From positions 1 to 13,151 of the forward strand of contig JAQVJB010000052.1 in the NCBI GenBank assembly GCA_028695395.1: DNA of 13,151 bases. Reading direction: 5' to 3'. Below, piece by piece: positions 1-6,167 of this stretch. Positions within the stretch are counted from its first letter, which is position 1. Every line of letters starts with the position of its first letter. The translations under genes and the position numbers were made by a program. The notes below the pieces were generated by a model. It worked only from the letters and a program-made list of their open reading frames with translations. It did not search any database and was not told the origin of the DNA. Origin of the DNA: Actinomycetota bacterium (GTDB taxonomy: Bacteria > Actinomycetota > Humimicrobiia > Humimicrobiales > Humimicrobiaceae).

Positions 1-912
1 GAAAATAAAGTAGATTTTATTCTGGCTGTTGGCGGAGGAAGTGTAATAGATTCTGCCAAAGCCATTTCAATAGGTTGCAATTATGAAGGAGATGTCTGGG
101 ACTTTTTTGAAGGCAAAGCTAAACCAGATACAGCGATACCGATAGGTGTTGTTCTCACAATACCTGCAGCAGGCAGCGAATCAAGCGTAGTTACTGTTAT
201 CACAAATGAAGATGGCCTTATAAAGAGAGGTTTTCATAGTGACAGCTTTCTTCCAAAATTTGCTATTCTTAACCCTGAACTAACAATGACTCTTCCGCTA
301 TTTCAAATAGCTTGCGGGGCTGCTGATATTCTAGCCCATACTTTTGAGAGGTATTTTACTCCAACTAAAAACAGAGACCTGACTGACAGGCTATGTGAAG
401 GTTTGATGCTTTCAGTTGTGAAAAACGCAGAGGAAGTCTTGTCCAAGGGAAAGCCAGATTATGACAGCATGGCAGAACTGATGTGGGCAAGCACCATTGC
501 TCATAACGGGATACTAGGCACAGGAAGAAAAGAAGACTGGGCTTCGCATAAATTCGGGCATGAATTAAGTGCATTGTTTGGAATAACCCACGGGGCTTCA
601 CTTTCAATAATGTTCCCAGCGTGGATGAAATATGTTTATAAAAATAACCTGGATTTATTTGTTCAGTTTGCAGAAAGAATATTCTCTGTTGACACTAAAG
701 GATTAAAGAAAGAAGAAGTTGCTTTAAAAGGCATAAACTGTCTGGAAAAGTTTTTTTCCCGCTTAGGGCTTCCTACAAGATTATCTGATATAAAAGTTGA
801 CTTGAATAAAATTGATGAAATGTCAGGTAAAATAGTAGCTAGGGGTCCTGTAGGAAATCTTGTAAAGCTTGATAAAGAAGATGCAATCGAAATATATAAA
901 CTTGCTATTTAA
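1..912 (+). CDS. Iron-containing alcohol dehydrogenase (BDH/YqhD-like), 5'-truncated
   Basis: The frame is open from base 1 to the stop at 910-912, giving 303 residues of a protein whose N-terminus lies left of the window. Family members run about 385-390 residues, so some 80-85 are missing. The ATG at 286 is internal and not the start. Visible are the nucleotide-binding GGGSVIDSAKAI (visible residues 11-22) and the metal-ligand pattern of group III alcohol dehydrogenases: D109 and H113 in GAADILAHTFERY, H183 in ASHKFGHELS, and H197 in GITHGAS. Spacings match YqhD and butanol dehydrogenases, which reduce aldehydes to alcohols with NAD(P)H in the cytoplasm, often in fermentation or aldehyde detoxification. 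The substrate cannot be read from the sequence. No convincing terminator follows; a 6-bp inverted repeat (TTGCTT/AAGCAA, 956-969) lacks a T-run. Confidence 0.93.
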   Translation, partial: ENKVDFILAVGGGSVIDSAKAISIGCNYEGDVWDFFEGKAKPDTAIPIGVVLTIPAAGSESSVVTVITNEDGLIKRGFHSDSFLPKFAILNPELTMTLPLFQIACGAADILAHTFERYFTPTKNRDLTDRLCEGLMLSVVKNAEEVLSKGKPDYDSMAELMWASTIAHNGILGTGRKEDWASHKFGHELSALFGITHGASLSIMFPAWMKYVYKNNLDLFVQFAERIFSVDTKGLKKEEVALKGINCLEKFFSRLGLPTRLSDIKVDLNKIDEMSGKIVARGPVGNLVKLDKEDAIEIYKLAI

Positions 913-971
913 AGCAAAATTGACATTTGTTTTTTATGTTTTCAGTAGATTTAATTTGCTTTTAAGCAATA

Positions 972-1000
972 TTGTATTTTAAAGTTATTTTTGATATAAG
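972..1000 (+). promoter_or_regulatory. Sigma-A-type promoter for tRNA-Ser(GGA)
   Basis: A -35-like TTGTAT (972-977) and a -10-like TATAAG (995-1000) are separated by 17 bp. They end 17 bp before the tRNA, which predicts a short leader of about 10 nt. The arrangement matches that found upstream of the second tRNA-Ser. Confidence 0.6.
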
Positions 1001-1017
1001 TATTTTTTATGATTTCT

Positions 1018-1111
1018 GGAGAGATGGCTGAGTGGTTGAAAGCGCACGATTGGAAATCGTGTAGGTGGTCTATAAACTGCCTCGAGGGTTCGAACCCCTC
1101 TCTCTCCGCCA
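1018..1111 (+). tRNA. tRNA-Ser (anticodon GGA), CCA encoded
   Basis: This is a 94-nt class II tRNA. The acceptor GGAGAGA (1018-1024) pairs with TCTCTCC (1101-1107), followed by discriminator G and an encoded CCA (1109-1111). The anticodon stem CACGA/TCGTG (1045-1049/1057-1061) holds loop TTGGAAA with anticodon GGA at 1052-1054, reading UCC and UCU. A long variable arm follows. The T-arm is GAGGG-TTCGAAC-CCCTC (1084-1100). The last 21 nt are repeated exactly at 1254-1274 as part of a larger direct repeat. Confidence 0.97.
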
Positions 1112-1186
1112 TATAGTCTAAGATTTAAAGTATATTGTTAATGGGATGTTTAAACATGCCTGTGACATGTTTAAACCAGGGTTCGA
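1091..1186 (+). repeat. Direct repeat copy 1: tRNA 3' end plus hairpin segment A
   Basis: This 96-bp stretch is identical to 1254-1349 (offset 163). It starts inside the T-loop of tRNA-Ser(GGA), covers the rest of the tRNA through CCA, and continues through an AT-rich segment. That segment carries a perfect 11-bp inverted repeat, GTTTAAACATG (1148-1158) and CATGTTTAAAC (1166-1176), around a 7-nt loop. It ends in GGGTTCGA (1179-1186), which with the next base is the reverse complement of the T-arm bases 1089-1097. No T-run follows the hairpin, so it is not a typical intrinsic terminator. Confidence 0.95.
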
Positions 1187-1253
1187 AAGGACGCAAATGA
1201 GCAGAGCGAATGAGTCCGCGGCTCTGCAGCGAACCGAAGGTGAGACGAAAGAC
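1187..1253 (+). repeat. Segment B, G+C-richer purine-rich spacer
   Basis: These 67 bp lie between the two 96-bp copies and are clearly richer in G+C than the surroundings. They contain a 9-bp direct repeat with one mismatch (GCAAATGAG at 1193, GCGAATGAG at 1206) and a 7-bp inverted repeat, GCAGAGC (1201-1207) with GCTCTGC (1221-1227). GGAC (1189-1192) can also pair with GTCC (1214-1217), which would compete with or knot the first stem. The first 47 bp recur at 4767-4813 with one mismatch. No ORF and no RNA family that I recognise. Confidence 0.85.
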
Positions 1254-1349
1254 CGAACCCCTCTCTCTCCGCCATATAGTCTAAGATTTAAAGTATATTG
1301 TTAATGGGATGTTTAAACATGCCTGTGACATGTTTAAACCAGGGTTCGA
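1254..1349 (+). repeat. Direct repeat copy 2: orphan tRNA-Ser 3' end plus hairpin segment A
   Basis: This is a base-for-base copy of 1091-1186, including the last 21 nt of tRNA-Ser with CCA (1254-1274) and the hairpin (1311-1321/1329-1339). No tRNA 5' half precedes it: I find no GGAGAGA acceptor strand in segment B. It therefore cannot be a working tRNA. Unique sequence resumes at 1350; 1350-1442 holds only AT-rich upstream sequence of degV. Confidence 0.95.
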
Positions 1350-1442
1350 GATTCTCACTTTTACTTTTTTAGTATTCTGTTAAAATTTAGTATTGTTAAC
1401 TTATTTCTTTCATATCATATTTTATAATAATTTGGAGGAAAA

Positions 1443-2300
1443 TTGACTAAAATAGCAATTGTAACAGACAGTACCTCAGACATACCCGTTGAGATATTAA
1501 AAAAATTAAATATAAGCGTGGTTCCTCTTACAGTTTTATTTGATAAGGAATCTTATAAAGCAGACGGGATAGAGCTTTCAATAAAAGATTTTTATATGAA
1601 ATTAAAAAATTCAAAAGTCCTGCCAAAGACTATACAGCCGTCCCCAGGTGACTTTATAAAAACATATAAAGAACTTTTTGAAAAATATGATGAAATAATA
1701 TCAATTCATATTTCAAAAAAAATGTCCGGTACTGTTGATAGCGCTATTATTGCAAAAAAAGAATTTAAAGATAAGAAGATTGAAATAATAGATTCTGAGC
1801 TCGTGCATATGCCTTTAGGATTTCTTGTTATGGAAGCTGCTTATATGGCAGGTAAAGGTTTTGAAAGCAAGAGCATAATTGAAAGGATAAATCTACTTAA
1901 GCCTCAAATAAAATCTCTGTTTGTTCCAAAAACTCTTGAGTATCTTCAAAAAGGTGGAAGAATAGGCAGGGCAAAATCTTTAATTGCTTCTCTTCTTGAA
2001 ATCAAACCAATTCTTACTATTAATTTAGGTGAAGTATCGCCTTACAAAAATACAAGAAGATGGAATCAGGCAAAAGACGAGATAGTAAGTTCAATGAAAA
2101 TTATACTACCTGAACCTAAAAACCTCATTGTTTCTGTAGGGGATCTGGATCTTAAGGAAGATGGGGAAGAGATGGCGCAAAAGATAAAAGATAAATTAAA
2201 TCCTTCCGAGCTAATAAGGGTAGACTTTGGAGCAATTGTAGGTGCGCATCTTGGCCCTGGTATTGGAATAACTTTCTATGACAGGCCAATATTGAAGTAA
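1443..2300 (+). CDS. degV: DegV family fatty-acid-binding protein
   Basis: This is a 285-residue protein of normal length for the DegV/FakB family. These proteins hold a fatty acid and in Gram-positive bacteria present it to the kinase FakA. Family marks are TDSTSD (8-13), QPSPGDF (65-71), the lipid-contacting SG in SKKMSGTVDSA (91-101), the basic GGRIGRAKSL (171-180) and AHLGPGIGI near the end. The start is TTG: GGAGG lies at 1434-1438, four bases before it, and translation from there gives the typical N-terminus MTKIAIVTDSTSDIP. The short spacing may lower initiation. A TATAAT at 1423-1428 is too close to the start to be the obvious promoter. No fakA-like kinase lies in the window, so its partner is elsewhere or unknown. 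It converges with parA. Confidence 0.93.
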   Translation: MTKIAIVTDSTSDIPVEILKKLNISVVPLTVLFDKESYKADGIELSIKDFYMKLKNSKVLPKTIQPSPGDFIKTYKELFEKYDEIISIHISKKMSGTVDSAIIAKKEFKDKKIEIIDSELVHMPLGFLVMEAAYMAGKGFESKSIIERINLLKPQIKSLFVPKTLEYLQKGGRIGRAKSLIASLLEIKPILTINLGEVSPYKNTRRWNQAKDEIVSSMKIILPEPKNLIVSVGDLDLKEDGEEMAQKIKDKLNPSELIRVDFGAIVGAHLGPGIGITFYDRPILK

Positions 2301-2348
2301 TGAGTATTATTTAAAAGCTGGCATTTAAATATCCGAAAAACAATAATA

Positions 2349-3206
2349 TTATATAGTTAAACCTGAATCAAAATTCTTATTATCTAAATAACTATTTAAA
2401 ACCTCCATTGAAAATTCTTTATATGCTATTGAACCTTTGCAGTTCTTATCGTAGTAAAGAACTGGTTTTCCATGTGAAGATGCTTCATCAAGCCTGACAT
2501 TTTTAGGAATAATGGTATTGTAAAGCTTGTTGCCAAAATTATTTTTTAAATCATTATAAATACCTTCTGCAAGCCTGCTTCTGGAGTACATGGTAAAAAG
2601 CACACCTTTTACTTCAAGCTTAGAGTTAAGACTCATTTTAACCAGATCTATAGTATTTAAAAGCTGTGCAACACCTTCAAGAGAGAAATAGCTGTTCTGT
2701 ATGGGTATAATTACATCCTTGCATGCAGCCAGAGCATTTATTGTCAATAATCCCAGAGAAGGAGGGCAATCTATAATTATGAAATCATATTGTTCTTCGA
2801 TTCTCTGAATAGCATCTTTTAATCTGAATTCTCTTTTAAAAACAGTTACCATTTCCACTTCGGCCCCTGCAAGCTGTCTTGTTGAGGGAATAATCTTTAA
2901 GTTAGGATAGATAGTTTCTAGTATTGCTTTATTAGGGTCTTCATTATATATGATAAGACTGTAAACAGTTGTATTTATTTCTTCAGGAATTAAGCTGAAA
3001 GCACTTGTTGCATTGCTTTGGGGATCAAAGTCAATTAAAATAGTTTTGTATCCAAAACTGCTTAAAAAAGCAGTCAAATTTACTGCTGTGGTTGTTTTTC
3101 CGACTCCGCCTTTCTGGCTTGCTATTGCTATTATTTTGTTAAGATAAGGGTCGTTTTCTTTTTTCAGAAGAGGATTTTCAATTTTATTTTCTTCTTTTTT
3201 ATTCAT
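2349..3206 (-). CDS. parA: ParA/Soj-type partition ATPase, no ParB alongside
   Basis: This 285-residue P-loop ATPase has the deviant Walker A of the ParA/MinD class (KGGVGKTT, 32-39), the Walker A' DFDPQSNAT (59-67), Walker B IIIDCPPS (143-150) and the C-terminal RLDEASSHGKPV typical of chromosomal Soj. ParA dimers bind DNA non-specifically and are moved by ParB-parS. The first 24 residues form a charged Lys/Glu-rich extension before the ATPase fold. The only usable start is the ATG at 3204-3206, which lacks a clear Shine-Dalgarno site. No ParB or parS-like site is seen next to it. The M29 aminopeptidase is 66 bp upstream on the same strand, so the two may share a transcript. It could serve the chromosome, a lost element, or positioning of another cargo. 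Confidence 0.93.
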   Translation of the reverse strand: MNKKEENKIENPLLKKENDPYLNKIIAIASQKGGVGKTTTAVNLTAFLSSFGYKTILIDFDPQSNATSAFSLIPEEINTTVYSLIIYNEDPNKAILETIYPNLKIIPSTRQLAGAEVEMVTVFKREFRLKDAIQRIEEQYDFIIIDCPPSLGLLTINALAACKDVIIPIQNSYFSLEGVAQLLNTIDLVKMSLNSKLEVKGVLFTMYSRSRLAEGIYNDLKNNFGNKLYNTIIPKNVRLDEASSHGKPVLYYDKNCKGSIAYKEFSMEVLNSYLDNKNFDSGLTI

Positions 3207-3272
3207 AATTATAAGAAAAACAAAAATAATATTTTAATATTTTAACACCAGTCTATAAAAAACAGAAATCTT

Positions 3273-4385
3273 CTATTTTAAGCTTTCAGGATTAAGCGGC
3301 TCAAGTTCTTTTATTACAAATTTTCCATCTTTCCTTATCAGGTGATTGTCGAAATATATTTCACCGCCGCCATACTCTTTTGTCTGTATGTAAACCAGGT
3401 CCCAGTGTATCGATGAATTATTGCCATTTGGTGCTTCATCGTAACATGCACCTGGAGTAAGATGAATGCTTCCAAGGATTTTTTCATCAAAAAGCCCGTC
3501 TTTCATAGGCTTTAATATATAAGGGTTTACACCAAATGAAAACTCTCCTATATATCTTGCACCTTCATCAGTATCAAGGACTTTGTTGATTCTTTCAGAA
3601 TCATTTGCTGTGGCTTCGATGATTTTTCCATTCTCAAATCTAAAGAAAATATTCTCATATGTAACACCCTGAAAAACTGCAGGAGTATTATATTGAATAT
3701 GCCCATTTACGGATTCTTTGAGCGGTGCCGTGAAGACTTCACCGTCAGGTATGTTGAGTTTTCCGTCACATTTTATTGCAGGCATATTTTTTATTGAAAA
3801 AGATAAGTCAGTATTCTTTCCGACTATTCTTACCTTATCCGTTTTCTGCATCAAGTCCACCAGGGGTTCCATAGCTTTTGACATCTTGCTATAATCCAGA
3901 TTGCAAACATTAAAATAAAAATCTTCAAAAGCTTCAAGGCTTGTATTGGCAAGCTGAGCCATTGAATTATTAGGCCACCTGAGAACGACCCATTTCGTAT
4001 TCTTAATTCTATAGTCTGCAACAGGCCAGGAATATTTAGACGAAAACATATTCATTTTGTCTGCCGGTATGTCTGAGAGCTCATTTATATTATCGTGAGC
4101 TCTTATGCCTATATAAACATCCATTGCCTTCATTCTGTAAATATCAAAATCAGCCATTGCCTCCATTTGCTCAGCGGAGCAATTTTTTAATATTTCTCTG
4201 GTTATTGAATTTGTTCCATATATTACGAAAGGAACACCTCCTGACTTATACGTTTCTTTTACAAGAGCTTTTAAAAGCCCAAAGCAGGTGGTACCTACGG
4301 CTTCAATCAAAACTTTTTCTTTCTTTTTTATGCTGCAAGAATAATTAATAATATTGCTTGCAAGCTTATTTATTCTCGAATCCAT
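3273..4385 (-). CDS. M29 family metallo-aminopeptidase (AmpS/AmpT-like)
   Basis: This 370-residue cytoplasmic aminopeptidase of MEROPS family M29 releases N-terminal residues using two metal ions. The expected ligand set is visible: E216 in NIPDGEVFTAP, E281 in IGEFSFGVNP, H308 with Y315 in GSIHLTPGACYDE, and H327 with D329 in SSIHWDLV. It is slightly shorter than the roughly 410-residue thermophilic members, and the loop between the two histidine motifs looks shorter. The start ATG (4383-4385) has AAAGG about six bases upstream. The gene diverges from tRNA-Ser(CGA) and lies upstream of parA on the same strand. A weak TGGTCA/TACGAT pair can be found upstream, but I would not call a promoter from it. 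Confidence 0.94.
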   Translation of the reverse strand: MDSRINKLASNIINYSCSIKKKEKVLIEAVGTTCFGLLKALVKETYKSGGVPFVIYGTNSITREILKNCSAEQMEAMADFDIYRMKAMDVYIGIRAHDNINELSDIPADKMNMFSSKYSWPVADYRIKNTKWVVLRWPNNSMAQLANTSLEAFEDFYFNVCNLDYSKMSKAMEPLVDLMQKTDKVRIVGKNTDLSFSIKNMPAIKCDGKLNIPDGEVFTAPLKESVNGHIQYNTPAVFQGVTYENIFFRFENGKIIEATANDSERINKVLDTDEGARYIGEFSFGVNPYILKPMKDGLFDEKILGSIHLTPGACYDEAPNGNNSSIHWDLVYIQTKEYGGGEIYFDNHLIRKDGKFVIKELEPLNPESLK

Positions 4386-4532
4386 TTCTACCTTTCATAG
4401 AATTTTATTTAAATACTAAATCGTTTAAATATCGTATATGATTTTTTATTCTTTGACCATTAGATTCTGCAAATATATTTAAAAAATATATTTTAATTCC
4501 AAAAAGATTATATATTTATAAAGTGAAGATTT

Positions 4533-4563
4533 TTTACAAAAAATGCAAGATTGTTTTTGTAAA
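4533..4563. repeat. 10-bp perfect inverted repeat overlapping the tRNA promoter
   Basis: TTTACAAAAA (4533-4542) and TTTTTGTAAA (4554-4563) flank an 11-nt loop. The right arm contains the -35-like TTGTAA of the tRNA-Ser(CGA) promoter. It may be an operator or simply AT-rich symmetry in the divergent region between the aminopeptidase and the tRNA. The rest of 4386-4532 is AT-rich DNA with A/T tracts and no gene. Confidence 0.5.
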
Positions 4564-4585
4564 CAGAATTACTAATTTATATAAT
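4557..4585 (+). promoter_or_regulatory. Sigma-A-type promoter for tRNA-Ser(CGA)
   Basis: TTGTAA (4557-4562) and a perfect TATAAT (4580-4585) are separated by exactly 17 bp. The tRNA begins 11 bases after the -10 box. This is the best promoter match in the window. Confidence 0.75.
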
Positions 4586-4596
4586 AGACATGTTTT

Positions 4597-4690
4597 GGAG
4601 AGATGGCTGAGAGGCTGAAAGCGCTCGACTCGAAATCGAGTAAGCGGGATAAAACTCGCTTCGAGGGTTCAAATCCCTCTCTCTCCGCCA
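4597..4690 (+). tRNA. tRNA-Ser (anticodon CGA), CCA encoded
   Basis: This is a 94-nt class II tRNA with the same acceptor stem as the first tRNA-Ser: GGAGAGA (4597-4603) pairs with TCTCTCC (4680-4686), then G and CCA (4688-4690). The anticodon stem is CTCGA/TCGAG and the loop CTCGAAA puts anticodon CGA at 4631-4633, reading UCG. The T-arm is GAGGG-TTCAAAT-CCCTC. It differs from the first tRNA-Ser in the T-loop, and that difference is mirrored in the downstream repeat. Confidence 0.97.
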
Positions 4691-4767
4691 TATAATTTAA
4701 GATTTAAATATATTTTGTTAACGGGATGTTTAAACATGCCCTTGGCATATTTAAACCAGGATTTGAA
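4691..4767 (+). repeat. Segment A, diverged copy with hairpin and anti-T-arm
   Basis: This segment is homologous to the one after tRNA-Ser(GGA), with about nine substitutions and three indel bases over roughly 78 positions. The hairpin is kept although its loop has changed: GTTTAAACATGCC (4728-4740) pairs with GGCATATTTAAAC (4744-4756), 12 of 13 positions, around loop CTT. It ends in GGATTTGAA (4759-4767), the exact reverse complement of T-arm bases 4668-4676 of the tRNA just upstream. Confidence 0.9.
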
Positions 4768-4813
4768 AGGACGCAAATGAGCAAAGCGAATGAGTCCGCG
4801 GCTCTGCAGCGAA
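4767..4813 (+). repeat. Segment B, truncated but near-identical copy
   Basis: These 47 bp match 1187-1233 at 46 positions; the one change (GCAAAGC for GCAGAGC at 4781-4787) weakens the pairing with GCTCTGC (4801-4807). The copy stops ten bases before the start codon of the GNAT gene at 4824. The remaining 20 bp of B and the orphan tRNA end seen at the first locus are absent. Confidence 0.9.
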
Positions 4814-4823
4814 GACTATTTTA

Positions 4824-5474
4824 ATGAAAAATATAAAAATACGTAATGAAATTTTATCAGATTATCGTGATGTTGAAGAGCTGACAAGAGAAGCTTTTTA
4901 TAACCAGCATGTCCCGGGATGCAATGAACATTATTTGCTACATATTATGAGAAATTGCAGCTCATTTATAAAAGAGCTTGATTTTGTTGCAGAGCTAAAT
5001 GAAAAAATTGTTGCAAACATAGTATATACAAAATCAAAAATAGCATGTGATAACGGTGCAAAGTATGATGATATTATTACTTTCGGCCCACTTTCTGTTC
5101 TTCCAGAGTATCAGCGCACGGGCATAGGAGGGATGCTAATCAGGAATACAAAAGAAATTGCAAAAAAACTTGGATATAGAGCCATTTTAATTTACGGAGA
5201 TCCTGGGTACTATAGCAGATTTGGTTTTGTTGAAGCTGAGAAATATGATATCAGAACTTCTGATAATATGTATGCTGCTGCGCTCCAGGCGATTGAACTA
5301 TATCCGGGTGCTTTATCGGATTGCCCAGGATGTTTTCTAGAGGACCCAGTGTTTGATATAGATGAAAAAGCAGCAGAAAAATTTGACAATTCTTTTCCCA
5401 AAAAGGATAAAAAAAATTGTCTGCCCTCACAGCAGCGATTTATGCATTTGGTTAATATGAGAAGAGCAAGATAA
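4824..5474 (+). CDS. GNAT family N-acetyltransferase (YhbS-like)
   Basis: This is a 216-residue acetyltransferase that would use acetyl-CoA on an unknown amine. The acetyl-CoA loop is QRTGIG (97-102) after the beta-4 strand FGPLSVLPEY, and GDPGYYSRFGF (125-135) is the typical YhbS-type motif that follows. The C-terminal 70 residues extend past the minimal fold, with a Cys-containing CPGC and a basic end. The N-terminus MKNIKIRNEILSDY looks natural for the family, so the ATG is accepted even though no Shine-Dalgarno site precedes it. Upstream sequence is segment B of the tRNA-linked repeat, so the gene may be read from the tRNA promoter or have a leader made of that repeat. A second GNAT gene follows 113 bp downstream. 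Confidence 0.9.
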   Translation: MKNIKIRNEILSDYRDVEELTREAFYNQHVPGCNEHYLLHIMRNCSSFIKELDFVAELNEKIVANIVYTKSKIACDNGAKYDDIITFGPLSVLPEYQRTGIGGMLIRNTKEIAKKLGYRAILIYGDPGYYSRFGFVEAEKYDIRTSDNMYAAALQAIELYPGALSDCPGCFLEDPVFDIDEKAAEKFDNSFPKKDKKNCLPSQQRFMHLVNMRRAR

Positions 5475-5587
5475 TATATTCCAGAGCCGTTATTATAACT
5501 GTATTTATATTTGCAGAATCTGGCAGTTTTTTATAATTTAAACATAGTAGAAATTATAAATTTAAAATCATCCTTTGAGAGATTGAT

Positions 5588-6034
5588 ATGGAAATTAAAA
5601 TAATCAAGAAGAATAAGAAAAACTTTTTAGATTTATTGCTTTTGGGAGATGAACAGGAAGACATGATTGATAAATATCTGGAATCTGGGAAAATGTTTGC
5701 CTTATACGACGATGATGATTTAAAAAGCATCTGTGTGGTAACTAAAGAAGGGAAAGATGTAATTGAAATAAAAAATCTTGCAACTTATGAAAAGTATCAA
5801 AGGCAAGGATATGGCAGCAAGCTTATAAAATATATATTTGAGTATTACAGGGACAAATGTAAAACAATCTTTGTCGGAACAGGAGACGGTACTTCAAATG
5901 TTTCATTTTATGAGCATTGCGGATTTAAATTATCGCATAAAGTTAAAAATTTCTTTATTGAGAACTATGACCATCCAATCTTTGAAAATGGTGTCCAGGT
6001 AGCTGATATGATTTATTTAAGAAAGGAAATATAG
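5588..6034 (+). CDS. GNAT family N-acetyltransferase (YvbK-like)
   Basis: This is a 148-residue single-domain acetyltransferase. The acetyl-CoA motif is YQRQGYGSKL (72-81), followed by FVGTGDGTSNVSFYEHCGF and the C-terminal NYDHPIFENGVQVADMIYL. From memory this pattern (GTG, FYEHCGF, PIFENG, DMI) is that of Bacillus YvbK-type proteins, whose substrate is not firmly known. GAGAG about ten bases before the ATG is a weak ribosome site. TATAAT at 5532-5537 could be a -10 box, with a TTGCAG at 5511 only 15 bp away. It is not closely related to the GNAT gene upstream, so the pair is not a recent tandem duplication. Confidence 0.9.
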   Translation: MEIKIIKKNKKNFLDLLLLGDEQEDMIDKYLESGKMFALYDDDDLKSICVVTKEGKDVIEIKNLATYEKYQRQGYGSKLIKYIFEYYRDKCKTIFVGTGDGTSNVSFYEHCGFKLSHKVKNFFIENYDHPIFENGVQVADMIYLRKEI

Positions 6035-6167
6035 ACATTTATTGAATTATTTATTAAATAAATGCAAAATAAATAAGGCATAATGTTTTTATTAATTAAT
6101 GTGCTAATTCTTTTGTAAATATAACATTGCTTTAATAGATATGGCTAAAAGGTAAGGTATTACTGTA

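Noticed and set aside
286..912. The alcohol dehydrogenase starting at the ATG at 286
   Set aside because: The same frame is open to base 1 and encodes the conserved GGGSVIDSAKAI nucleotide-binding motif upstream, so the ATG is internal.
1148..1176. The hairpin after tRNA-Ser(GGA) as an intrinsic terminator
   Set aside because: No T-run follows the stem in any of the three copies, and the sequence continues into conserved segment B.
1091..1349. A CRISPR array or an integrated mobile element at tRNA-Ser(GGA)
   Set aside because: There are only two repeats of 96 bp with one 67-bp spacer and no cas genes. The two tRNA ends enclose only 142 bp, with no integrase, so no element can be delimited.
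6035..6167. A c-di-GMP riboswitch upstream of the diguanylate cyclase
   Set aside because: None of the conserved c-di-GMP-I core sequences or paired arms is present; the region is AT-rich with a ribosome site only.
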